Assembly: GCF_934617235.1 (NCBI RefSeq)
Contig: NZ_CAKTTZ010000007.1
Coordinates: 7,116-71,115, forward strand
Length of the DNA stretch: 64,000 bases
Reading direction: 5' to 3'
Source: an uncultured Ellagibacter sp.
GTDB taxonomy: Bacteria; Actinomycetota; Coriobacteriia; Coriobacteriales; Eggerthellaceae
The notes beneath the pieces were generated by a model that saw only the letters and a program-made list of their open reading frames with translations, was not told where the DNA came from and did not search any database. Position 1 is the first letter of the stretch. Every line of letters begins with the position of its first letter. Below, in pieces: positions 17,279 through 24,552 of the stretch. The translations under genes were made by a program, and so were the position numbers.

Positions 17279-18592
17279 CTAACCCTCGATATGAATGATC
17301 GCATGCTCCGTGACGTAATCGTTTGCCTTCAGACGCATCGCAGAAAGACGCGCTTCGGGCATTTTGCCGTTTCTCTCGAAATCAAGACGGATCATTGCTT
17401 CAAGACCCGGCGATGCGGCGGCACGGAAATACTCGTTCAAGTCGTCATCGGTAAGCTCGAGATTGAAGTGCTCGGCAACGGAATCAAGTGCGAACTGACG
17501 GACCAGCTGCTCGTGCACCTGACCATTTAAATGGCGCTTGAGCTGCTGTTCTGTGACTCCCTGAGCACGAAGGAAGTCTTCCTTGGTCATATTCTGCTCC
17601 GCAAGCTGATCTTCAAAGGCGACAAGAACGTCGGCAGTCACCGCATCATAAATCGCGTCGGAAATCTCGCCCTCGAACCGCTCGGCAAGTGCCTTTGCGC
17701 TCTGGAGATTCTTAAAATGACGGTACTCCACGGTTTTTCTGTCGGAAATCATACCGCGGATCTTCTCGCGCAATTCAGCGACACTTGATGCCTCACCTTG
17801 CATATTCTCGACAATCCACTCGTCGTCGATCGTCGGGATAATAGTCTTTTGCAGGCTTTTAACGGTAACGGTCGAAACGTAGTGGTCCATCTCGGGCTGA
17901 TTGTTTTCATCAAGCGTGAAACCCGGGGAAGAGTATTCGACTTCCTTGGTCTCCCCTACATGCATGGACATAATTGCTTGGTCGAATTCCTCAGGCATCA
18001 TATCGGCTCCCGTCGTATAGGAGCGGCCCTCAGAGCAAAGCTGATCGCAGCGCACCCCATCACGGAAGGTTTCGATCTCAAGTTCGACCTGGTCACCTTC
18101 GCGGATATCGGAATGACTCGCGTCCTCTTCCACGAAAGCATGGCTCTGAGCAAGTTGCGCCAGGTAGTTGTCGATATCCGCTTCGGTAACCACGAGAGGC
18201 GGAACGGTAATCTCGACGGGATCGTAAGAAGAAAGAGAGAAGCTCGGCTTCAGGACGCAGATAGCGTCGAAGACGAAAGGCGTATCGCGCTTGACGGTCT
18301 CCTTAATCTCGAACTGAGGTTTACCTATATATACGATGCCCTGCCCCTCTGCCGCGAAAGGAAACGAATAGTGCGTAATAGAAGTGTTGAGATTCTCAAA
18401 CACAGCCTCTCGCCCCAAACGGGCAATAGCAGCATCTTCAAGTTCCTGACCTTCTTCAGGGGTGATGTTGCTCTGATAAGCGAGGGCGATCAAGAACTGA
18501 TCGATAAGCGTATTCGTATCGTTTGCCGGGATGGTGATGTGCAAACGCGAGCGGTCCTCGTCCACGCGCTCCAGACTTGCCTGCAGTTCCAT
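17279..18592 (-). CDS. Trigger-factor-like chaperone with an altered ribosome-binding loop
   Basis: A 437-residue protein with the three-part layout of trigger factor: amino domain (1-115), an FKBP-type prolyl isomerase domain (about 150-245, with EGDQVELEIETFRDG) and the helical carboxy-terminal chaperone domain. Between the two helices of the amino domain, trigger factors carry a GFRxGK loop that docks on ribosomal protein L23. Here that spot reads QSNITPEEGQELED, so the signature is absent. It may be a paralogue that works off the ribosome. It lies upstream of, and in the same direction as, the hydrogenlyase operon and divergent to amiS. A canonical tig elsewhere would settle this. Confidence 0.8.
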   Translation of the reverse strand: MELQASLERVDEDRSRLHITIPANDTNTLIDQFLIALAYQSNITPEEGQELEDAAIARLGREAVFENLNTSITHYSFPFAAEGQGIVYIGKPQFEIKETVKRDTPFVFDAICVLKPSFSLSSYDPVEITVPPLVVTEADIDNYLAQLAQSHAFVEEDASHSDIREGDQVELEIETFRDGVRCDQLCSEGRSYTTGADMMPEEFDQAIMSMHVGETKEVEYSSPGFTLDENNQPEMDHYVSTVTVKSLQKTIIPTIDDEWIVENMQGEASSVAELREKIRGMISDRKTVEYRHFKNLQSAKALAERFEGEISDAIYDAVTADVLVAFEDQLAEQNMTKEDFLRAQGVTEQQLKRHLNGQVHEQLVRQFALDSVAEHFNLELTDDDLNEYFRAAASPGLEAMIRLDFERNGKMPEARLSAMRLKANDYVTEHAIIHIEG

Positions 18593-18670
18593 GGCTGCAC
18601 CTCTTTCTATGCATAGGTATGCATGAACGATCTTGCCTGTTCAAACGAGCAGACAAGAGAAGAATGAATG

Positions 18671-18718
18671 TGCCATCGGATGCATATCGCATAGAGTGAT
18701 ATCGCTTTTATCAGTATA
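18671..18718 (-). promoter_or_regulatory. Upstream region of the trigger-factor-like gene
   Basis: A TATACT -10 box lies on the minus strand at 18713-18718, about 120 bases before the ATG; no clear -35 was found. CATCGGATGCA at 18674-18684 recurs exactly at 19207-19217 in the amiS leader, hinting at a shared regulator. Confidence 0.35.
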
Positions 18719-19170
18719 GCATCACTACACGGTTTTCAGCCATTAGGACCACGCAGAGACGGGTAATGAGTGAGGCCAGCGTTCTAGCGAGTTACCTCAA
18801 TAAGGCACTTTTACGAGCATAACGAGGGAGTTAACCGCTTACAACAGATTTATTTATGTCCATTTGCCGAAAAAATAATTAATCCCAAAAAAATATTTGG
18901 ACTTTTTTCGACTGGTTATAGCAAAGCAAATTATCACGAGGTCAAGCGTCCCAAAATCATGACTAGCAAGCCGAATTCAAAAGAAATTCGCATGTCATTT
19001 CAAAAAATGTATCATAAATATAATACTGGAAAAATGAGACGAAATAACTCAAAGTACCTGCTTAAGCCAACCATTCGTAATAACGAAATACTCAGTATTT
19101 ATGGCCCTCAACTGGTATTTTGCAAATCTCATATCTTTGCTTCCAGCTCTACCCTCTTAGCGAACCTCGC
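18719..19170. other. AT-rich intergenic stretch with one palindrome
   Basis: This 450-base stretch has no reading frame that resembles a protein; a 71-codon frame at 18959-19174 has atypical composition and no clear ribosome site. It is much richer in A and T than the genes on either side. AAATACT-C-AGTATTT at 19086-19100 is a perfect palindrome about 70 bases before the amiS -35 box and could bind an activator or repressor. Confidence 0.5.
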
Positions 19171-19199
19171 TTGACATTATTTGCGATCCACGAAATGAT
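19171..19199 (+). promoter_or_regulatory. Candidate promoter of amiS-amiF
   Basis: A perfect TTGACA (19171-19176) with a 17-base spacer and a weak AATGAT (19194-19199). Transcription would begin near 19206, giving a leader of about 75 bases. TTTGCGAT (19180-19187) in the spacer has its inverted copy ATCGCAAA at 19229-19236. Confidence 0.55.
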
Positions 19200-19203
19200 G
19201 ATG

Positions 19204-19270
19204 GTGCATCGGATGCACGCTTCAGGAAATCGCAAACTTACAGGTGTAAGTTTCAACGAAACTTAGGGGG
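19204..19270 (+). promoter_or_regulatory. Structured 5' leader of amiS with two competing hairpins
   Basis: Three inverted repeats are packed into this leader. GTGCATC-G-GATGCAC (19204-19218) is a perfect palindrome at the probable transcript start. AAACTTACA-GG-TGTAAGTTT (19234-19253) is a perfect nine-pair repeat. TAAGTTT (19247-19253) can instead pair with AAACTTA (19259-19265), directly before the ribosome binding site AGGGGG. The last two hairpins exclude each other, the layout of a translational switch. It matches no riboswitch class known to the annotator. Confidence 0.55.
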
Positions 19271-19280
19271 TGTTTTTCGA

Positions 19281-19817
19281 ATGACTTTGGGGTTAGGGCT
19301 TCTCTACGTCGGTTGCGTTCTGTTCATGAACGGCATCGGAACTTTGCAAAAATGGGATAGCAAAGCGATGGCGGTGATGAACTTCTTCACGGGTGGATTG
19401 CTCGTTGTAATCAACACCGTGAACATCGCCTTCACCGTCGTCACCATGGGCGCTGCAGGTATTACTGCAGATCTCTACCCTGTCGCAACCAACATGCTCT
19501 TCGGTTTTACGTACTTGTTCGTCGGAGCCACCAATGCATTCAAGCTGAATGGAAGGCCGCTCGCTTGGTACTGCTTCTTCGTTGCAGTCAACACCATTCC
19601 TTGTGCGTATCTTTCGTTTGTCGCCAACGATCCAATCTTCGGCATCATCTGGATCATCTGGGGTACGTTGTGGTTGGCTTATTGGTTCGCTGGCGCCGAG
19701 ATGAAGGTCACGCTTGGACCAAAATTCATCGGCTGGTACACGGTTGTTGTTGGCGTCATTACCTGCTGGCTCCCGGGCTATATGATGCTCGCGAACTGGT
19801 GGCAGCTCCTTTACTAA
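19281..19817 (+). CDS. amiS: AmiS/UreI-family amide or urea channel
   Basis: A 178-residue inner-membrane protein with six helices of the AmiS/UreI family, which lets urea or short-chain amides into the cell. It starts MTLGLGLLYVGCVLFMNGIG; conserved TNMLFGFTYLFVGATNAF (about 74-91) and GIIWIIWGTLWLAYW (about 120-134) line the pore in UreI. No urease genes are present. The gene downstream is formamidase, so formamide or another small amide is the likely cargo. AGGGGG precedes the ATG by about ten bases. Confidence 0.92.
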   Translation: MTLGLGLLYVGCVLFMNGIGTLQKWDSKAMAVMNFFTGGLLVVINTVNIAFTVVTMGAAGITADLYPVATNMLFGFTYLFVGATNAFKLNGRPLAWYCFFVAVNTIPCAYLSFVANDPIFGIIWIIWGTLWLAYWFAGAEMKVTLGPKFIGWYTVVVGVITCWLPGYMMLANWWQLLY

Positions 19818-19836
19818 GTAAGGGGAGCGATTTTTT
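19806..19836 (+). terminator. Possible attenuator between amiS and amiF
   Basis: GCTCCTTT (19805-19812) can pair with AGGGGAGC (19821-19828), including two G-U pairs, and TTTTTT follows at 19831-19836. The hairpin covers the amiS stop codon. It looks like a leaky intrinsic terminator that could set the ratio of amiS to amiF transcript. Confidence 0.5.
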
Positions 19837-19843
19837 CTAGGTA

Positions 19844-19931
19844 GAAGCAGGATTCAGGGAGGTTTCCTGTTTCTCATAAAGGGACGGAGCAACGGCTTCG
19901 TCAAGCCAAAAGGTGAAGCGGAAACTTCACC
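19844..19931 (+). other. Three successive hairpins before amiF
   Basis: GAAGCAGGA/TCCTGTTTC (19844-19852 with 19865-19873), GGCTT/AAGCC (19894-19898 with 19903-19907, loop CGTC) and GGTGAAG/CTTCACC (19912-19918 with 19925-19931). The last ends five bases before the AGGAGG ribosome site of amiF. They may stabilise the downstream transcript or control translation. The loops do not match the ACGR loops of guanidine-II riboswitches. Confidence 0.5.
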
Positions 19932-19949
19932 AGACAGGAGGACAGAATT

Positions 19950-20954
19950 ATGGGTAGCAGCGGTAGCATGAATAAGCCGGAAAATGGTTTCTTGTGCGCA
20001 CTCATCCAGTTCCCCGTGCCGATCGTCAACTCCCGGGCTGACATCGACAAGCAGATCGAGAGCATCATTCGTACGCTTCATGCGACGAAGGCCGGTTATC
20101 CGGGTCTCGAGCTCATCGTCTTCCCCGAGTACTCCACTCAGGGTCTGAACACTGCTAAATGGCTGACCGAGGAATTCCTCTGCGACGTTCCTGGTCCCGA
20201 GACCGACGCATTCGGCAAGGCCTGCAAGGAAGCTGGCGTTTACGGCGTCTTCTCCATCATGGAGCGCAACCCCGATCCGAACAAGAACCCCTACAACACG
20301 GCAATCATTATCGACCCGAACGGCGAGATTTGCCTGAAGTATCGTAAGCTCTTCCCGTGGAACCCAATCGAGCCTTGGTATCCTGGCGACCTCGGCATGC
20401 CCGTCTGCGACGGCCCCGCCGGCTCCAAGCTTGCTGTCTGCATCTGCCACGACGGCATGATTCCTGAGCTCGCTCGCGAAGCTGCCTACAAGGGCTGCAA
20501 CGTCTACATCCGCATCTCCGGTTACTCCACCCAGGTTAACGAGCAGTGGATCCTCACCAACCGCTCGAACGCATGGCACAACCTCATGTACACCTTGGCT
20601 GTCAACCTTGCTGGTTACGACAACGTGTTCTACTACTTCGGCGAAGGCCAGATCACGAACTACGACGGCACCGTCCTCGTTCAGGGTCATCGCAATCCTT
20701 GGGAAATCGTCACCGGCGAAGTCTTCCCGCACCTCGCAGACCAGGCACGTCGTTGCTGGGGCCTCGAGAACAACATCTACAACCTTGGCCACCGCGGTTA
20801 CGTCGCTCTCCCCGGCGGCGAGCCCGATGCGGGTCTCACCTGGGTCAAGGATCTTGCTGCTGGCAAGTACTGCCTGCCTTGGGAAGACGAGATGGAAATC
20901 AAGGACGGAACCATCTACGGTTACCCGACCACTGGCGGTCGCTTCGGCAAGTAA
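19950..20954 (+). CDS. amiF: Formamidase
   Basis: A 334-residue nitrilase-superfamily amidase that hydrolyses formamide to formate and ammonia. It has the length and, over most of its run, the sequence of Helicobacter pylori AmiF as recalled (for example [53 protein letters not shown]). The catalytic triad is Glu60, Lys133 and Cys166, in FPEYS, YRKLFPW and CICHDG. It is cytoplasmic and hexameric in the family. AGGAGG lies eight bases before the ATG. Pairing with the AmiS channel and with formate hydrogenlyase 3 kb away suggests that formate made here is used for H2 production. Confidence 0.95.
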   Translation: MGSSGSMNKPENGFLCALIQFPVPIVNSRADIDKQIESIIRTLHATKAGYPGLELIVFPEYSTQGLNTAKWLTEEFLCDVPGPETDAFGKACKEAGVYGVFSIMERNPDPNKNPYNTAIIIDPNGEICLKYRKLFPWNPIEPWYPGDLGMPVCDGPAGSKLAVCICHDGMIPELAREAAYKGCNVYIRISGYSTQVNEQWILTNRSNAWHNLMYTLAVNLAGYDNVFYYFGEGQITNYDGTVLVQGHRNPWEIVTGEVFPHLADQARRCWGLENNIYNLGHRGYVALPGGEPDAGLTWVKDLAAGKYCLPWEDEMEIKDGTIYGYPTTGGRFGK

Positions 20955-21030
20955 GCTAGCAAAGACGCCTATACTTCAGTGTTCCCCTCACTTAAGTACG
21001 GTTCTTAAAGCAGCTTAAAGACCACGCACC

Positions 21031-21069
21031 GAACCCCGCTCTGACAGATGTCAGAGCGGGGTTCATTTT
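21031..21069 (+). terminator. Strong terminator after amiF
   Basis: AACCCCGCTCTGACA (21032-21046) and its exact complement TGTCAGAGCGGGGTT (21049-21063) form a 15-pair stem with a two-base gap, followed by CATTTTTGC. It ends the amiS-amiF transcript and separates it from the convergent oxidoreductase operon. Confidence 0.92.
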
Positions 21070-21125
21070 TGCTTTTACGAGCTCATTTTGCAAGCAAAAC
21101 GCGCGATGCACAAATGAGCTCCAGA

Positions 21126-21674
21126 TTACGCTTCTCTGCCAAGGGCAAGCGCTTGCTTGTTCTTCTCGAGCATCGCGGCTTTGCGCGCGGGGACGCACTT
21201 CTCGATCGCCGCCGTGAGCACTTCGGGATTGCAGAACGGGTCCGCTGCGAACAGGGCACCCACGAGTACGATATTGCCCAAGCCCTTAAGCCCTGCCTTT
21301 TCAGCGATATCGGCGGCGGGGATGGCCTTCACCGTGACGTCGCTGCGCTCGGGAATGTTCTGCACAAGCGTGGAGTCGGCGATGACAAGACCGCCGGGAA
21401 CGACCGCGTCGATGAACTTGTCAAGCGACGGTTGATTCATCGCGACAAGGACATCAGGCGCCGTGATGAGCGGACTGCCAATGGGCTCAGCTGCCAAGCT
21501 GACGCTGCAGTTCGCAGTGCCGCCGCGCATCTCGGGACCATAGGAGGGAAGCCACGAAACCTCGCGGTTGCCAATAAGCCCCGTATAGGCGATGACCTTG
21601 CCAGCGAAAAGTACACCCTGCCCACCGAAACCGGCAAGCACGATCTTTCGATCGGGAAACGTTACCTCTGCCAT
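21126..21674 (-). CDS. 2-oxoacid:ferredoxin oxidoreductase, gamma subunit
   Basis: A 182-residue gamma subunit of the pyruvate/2-oxoacid ferredoxin oxidoreductase family. It starts MAEVTFPDRKIVLAGFGGQG, with the family GGQG loop at about residue 18 and SYGPEMRGGTANCSV at about 43-57. Start at 21674 overlaps the beta subunit stop by one base (TAATG). Last gene in an operon of order delta-alpha-beta-gamma. The complex turns a 2-oxoacid and CoA into acyl-CoA, CO2 and reduced ferredoxin. Confidence 0.93.
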   Translation of the reverse strand: MAEVTFPDRKIVLAGFGGQGVLFAGKVIAYTGLIGNREVSWLPSYGPEMRGGTANCSVSLAAEPIGSPLITAPDVLVAMNQPSLDKFIDAVVPGGLVIADSTLVQNIPERSDVTVKAIPAADIAEKAGLKGLGNIVLVGALFAADPFCNPEVLTAAIEKCVPARKAAMLEKNKQALALGREA

Positions 21675-22513
21675 TAGCGACCCCCTTCCGACGTCTCGGG
21701 ATGGGCAATGGGACAGGCGGCCGAACGCGCCGAAGCAGCCTCGGCGGCATTTGCGTAACCGTCGGCAACGACATCGCGGTAGACACCGAGCGGATAGTAC
21801 GGAAGCATGTTCTCGCGCATCCACTCGAAGGCTTCTTGCGGCGTGAAACCCCAGTTCGTGGGGCATGTAGACACAACCTCGATAAACGAGTAGCCTATGC
21901 CGTCGATCTGATACTGAAACGCCTTCTTAATGGCCTTTTTCGCCTTGCGGATGTTCTTCGGGCAATCGACCGTGACGCGCTCGATGTAAGCCGGGCCGTC
22001 GAGCGTGCTTAAAAGCTCGCAAACGCGAACGGGATAGCCTGCCTTGGAAACATCACGTCCATAGGGGCTTGTCTGCGTGACCTGGTTCGGAAGGCTCGTC
22101 GGAGCCATCTGCCCGCCCGTCATGCCGTAGATCGCGTTGTTGATGAAGATGATGGTGATATGTTCACCGCGCGTTGCCGCATGAACGGTCTCCGCCATGC
22201 CGATCGACGCAAGGTCGCCGTCGCCCTGGTAAGCAAAAACCACATGATCGGGCAAAACGCGCTTCACGCCCGTCGCCACCGCAGGAGCGCGACCATGGGC
22301 AGCCTCGATCATGTCGTTACCGAAGAAGTCGTACGACATAACCGAACAGCCGACAGGAGCGACGCCGATGGTCTTCCCTTCGATATCGAGCTCGTCAATC
22401 GTCTCAGCCACGAGGCGGTGCACAATGCCATGAGCACATCCTGGGCAGTAATTGGTCACCACCGGCAAAAGGGAATGCGGGCGGGAAAATACGAGTTTCT
22501 CTTCTTGCGCCAT
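21674..22513 (-). CDS. 2-oxoacid:ferredoxin oxidoreductase, beta subunit (thiamine diphosphate)
   Basis: A 279-residue subunit that binds thiamine diphosphate. CPGCAHG (about residues 23-29) holds cluster or substrate-channel cysteines, and GDGDLASIGMAETVHAA (about 97-113) followed by FINNAIYGMTGGQM is the metal-diphosphate motif GDG-x-NN. The family includes KorB and VorA; the sequence favours a branched-chain or 2-oxoglutarate enzyme rather than pyruvate, but specificity cannot be fixed. It overlaps the alpha subunit gene by one base. Confidence 0.93.
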   Translation of the reverse strand: MAQEEKLVFSRPHSLLPVVTNYCPGCAHGIVHRLVAETIDELDIEGKTIGVAPVGCSVMSYDFFGNDMIEAAHGRAPAVATGVKRVLPDHVVFAYQGDGDLASIGMAETVHAATRGEHITIIFINNAIYGMTGGQMAPTSLPNQVTQTSPYGRDVSKAGYPVRVCELLSTLDGPAYIERVTVDCPKNIRKAKKAIKKAFQYQIDGIGYSFIEVVSTCPTNWGFTPQEAFEWMRENMLPYYPLGVYRDVVADGYANAAEAASARSAACPIAHPETSEGGR

Positions 22514-23580
22514 TAGAGCACCCCTCCCCTCTTCGCGGAATCCTTGATAGCGGAAAGCACCTCTTCGGGCGTCGGGATAACGCCACCGGTGCGACCGAAG
22601 AATTCAACGGGGACGCGCCCGTTCACCGCAAGGCGCACATCGTCGACCATCTGTCCCATGTTCATCTCAACCGACAGGAAGATCTTCGCATGGGAAAGCG
22701 CCTGGTCAATCGCCTTTGTCGGGAAGGGCCAGAGGGTGATCGGACGAAGGAGGCCGGCCTTTACGCCCTCTTCGCGCGCAGCCACGACCGCGCTTCGCGC
22801 CACACGACTCGATGCACCGAACGCAACGACGACGACTTCGGCATCATCGAGAATGAAGGCTTCGAAGCGCTGCTCTTTCTCGCGGATAATCTCATAGCGT
22901 GCGAAACGCTCGATGTTGAGTTTTTCAAGCGCATCAGCAGTCAGGTAAAGCGAGTTCACGATGTTGTGGGGGCGCTTGCCTTCATGGCCCGTCGTCGCCC
23001 ACGGCTTCTCGGGAAGGCTTTCCTTCGGTTCCGGCAAAACGACTGGCTCCATCATCTGCCCGAGCATGCCGTCGGAGAGCACCATAACGGGCGTGCGATA
23101 CTCGTCAGCCAAGTCGAACGCGCGGTAGACGCAGTCGGCCATCTCCTGCACCGTCGAAGGAGCAAGCACGGGCATGAAGAAGTCGCCGTGTCCCGTCGCG
23201 CGCGTGGCCTGCCAATAGTCGGATTGCGACGGTTGAATGCCACCAAGGCCCGGGCCCCCTCGCTGCACGTTGATGATGACGCCCGGCAAATCGGAGCCTG
23301 CCATGTAGGAAATTCCTTCGCCCTTAAGCGAGATTCCGGGACTTGACGATGAGGTCATCGCACGCGCACCGGCAGAAGCGGCACCATAGACCATGTTGAT
23401 GGCCGCGATCTCGCTTTCGGCCTGCAAAAACGTCCCGCCGATCTTCGGCATGCGCTTAGACATGTAGGCCGCAAGCTCGGTCTGCGGCGTGATGGGATAC
23501 CCGAAGAAGAAGCGGCACCCCGCGCGAAGCGCGCTTTCAGCGAGCGCTTCGTTTCCCTTCATGAGAACTTTTTCAGCCAT
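22513..23580 (-). CDS. vorB: 2-oxoacid:ferredoxin oxidoreductase, alpha subunit, VorB-like
   Basis: A 355-residue alpha subunit with [16 protein letters not shown] at about residues 30-45, [20 protein letters not shown], and a [17 protein letters not shown] loop, the form seen in VorB (3-methyl-2-oxobutanoate dehydrogenase). The neighbouring acyl-CoA synthetase would fit branched-chain acids. It could instead be a 2-oxoglutarate enzyme (KorA). Four bases separate it from the ferredoxin gene upstream. Confidence 0.85.
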   Translation of the reverse strand: MAEKVLMKGNEALAESALRAGCRFFFGYPITPQTELAAYMSKRMPKIGGTFLQAESEIAAINMVYGAASAGARAMTSSSSPGISLKGEGISYMAGSDLPGVIINVQRGGPGLGGIQPSQSDYWQATRATGHGDFFMPVLAPSTVQEMADCVYRAFDLADEYRTPVMVLSDGMLGQMMEPVVLPEPKESLPEKPWATTGHEGKRPHNIVNSLYLTADALEKLNIERFARYEIIREKEQRFEAFILDDAEVVVVAFGASSRVARSAVVAAREEGVKAGLLRPITLWPFPTKAIDQALSHAKIFLSVEMNMGQMVDDVRLAVNGRVPVEFFGRTGGVIPTPEEVLSAIKDSAKRGGVL

Positions 23581-23583
23581 AAC

Positions 23584-23790
23584 TCACCTCCAAACCGAGA
23601 TGGCGACATCGGGGCACATAGTCGCGCAGGTGCAGCACCCCGTGCATTTTGATTGGTCGATGCAGTGCGCCGGATGATAACCCTTAGCGGTCACCCTCGC
23701 CTGATCGAGTTCGATGATGTGGGTCGGGCATACATCTATGCACAGGCCGCAGCCTTTGCAGAAGCCCTCGTCCACGTTGATTCTTGCCAT
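23584..23790 (-). CDS. 2-oxoacid:ferredoxin oxidoreductase, delta subunit (ferredoxin)
   Basis: A 68-residue two-cluster ferredoxin with CKGCGLCIDVCP (residues 11-22) and CTGCCTCATMCP (about 48-59). It forms the electron outlet of the four-subunit oxidoreductase. It lies 28 bases after the ATPase gene and 3 bases before the alpha subunit. Confidence 0.94.
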   Translation of the reverse strand: MARINVDEGFCKGCGLCIDVCPTHIIELDQARVTAKGYHPAHCIDQSKCTGCCTCATMCPDVAISVWR

Positions 23791-23818
23791 TTGACGTTAA
23801 CCCCCGCCCTCTAAAAAT

Positions 23819-24550
23819 TCAGTTACTCCACGGCGTTTGCCGATAGGGATCTATTGCGTAGAGCGCCACGTCGACGCCCTCTTGCGAAAGTCTCTCTCTC
23901 GTTGCATCTGAGCAGGTCGCAGGGACGCACACGAACACGAGCGGCAAACCCGCAGCTTGCGCCACCTCGCGGGCGAAGGGAAGCGATCGGGAAATCGACT
24001 CCTCGTTTGTATCGCCCATGAGATGAGAGTTCGCAACGACGCCCGTTGCGGAAAGCCGCGATGAGCTCTCGATTTCGAAGAGAACCTCGCAGGCTTCGCG
24101 CGCCTTGCGCGTAAGCGCCCGATAGCGGTTCACGACATACCACATCTCGTAAGGTGCCGAAGCGATTGTGCGCGAGAAGCGACCAAGCGCCGCAGCACCC
24201 GAATCGTCGCCACCCACATCGATGATGCAGAGCTCGTTTTCTTCAGACTGCGCACGCTCGACCGCAGGAACGATGGCGCCCGTGAGCGCCGGCATGTCGA
24301 TGTTGCAATCGGGACCGGCGTAAACCGGCGTTATCACCGAGATGCCGGCTTCTCGAAGCGATTCAGCCTGATCGCTCGACCTGAAATAGGGATTTACCAC
24401 ATCAAGATCGACGAGCGTGACGCGCTTCCCCGCATGCGCTGCATCCTTCGCAAGCGCAAGCGAGAGCGCCGTCTTCCCAACTCCATAGTGCCCGCACACG
24501 ATGAGCACGCCCGAGATTTGAGAAACGTCGAAACCGCGAACCTGACCCAT
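23819..24550 (-). CDS. ParA/MinD-like P-loop ATPase
   Basis: A 243-residue P-loop NTPase. It starts at the ATG at 24550, two bases after the synthetase stop, with a Walker A CGHYGVGKTAL at about residues 14-24 and LVDLDVVNPYF at about 45, and a Walker B-like ELCIIDVGGDDSG near 105. No membrane-targeting helix is seen. The deviant Walker A (GHYGVGKT) resembles MinD and CooC-type proteins. Its place between an acyl-CoA synthetase and an oxidoreductase suggests a role in assembling or controlling this complex, but this is only context. Confidence 0.75.
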   Translation of the reverse strand: MGQVRGFDVSQISGVLIVCGHYGVGKTALSLALAKDAAHAGKRVTLVDLDVVNPYFRSSDQAESLREAGISVITPVYAGPDCNIDMPALTGAIVPAVERAQSEENELCIIDVGGDDSGAAALGRFSRTIASAPYEMWYVVNRYRALTRKAREACEVLFEIESSSRLSATGVVANSHLMGDTNEESISRSLPFAREVAQAAGLPLVFVCVPATCSDATRERLSQEGVDVALYAIDPYRQTPWSN

Positions 24551-24552
24551 TG

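Noticed and set aside
18959..19174. A 71-codon plus-strand frame upstream of amiS
   Set aside because: No good ribosome site, atypical residue composition, in an AT-rich control region, and it runs into the amiS -35 box.
19894..19931. A guanidine-II (mini-ykkC) riboswitch before amiF
   Set aside because: The class needs two hairpins with ACGR loops; the loops here are CGTC and CGGAAA.
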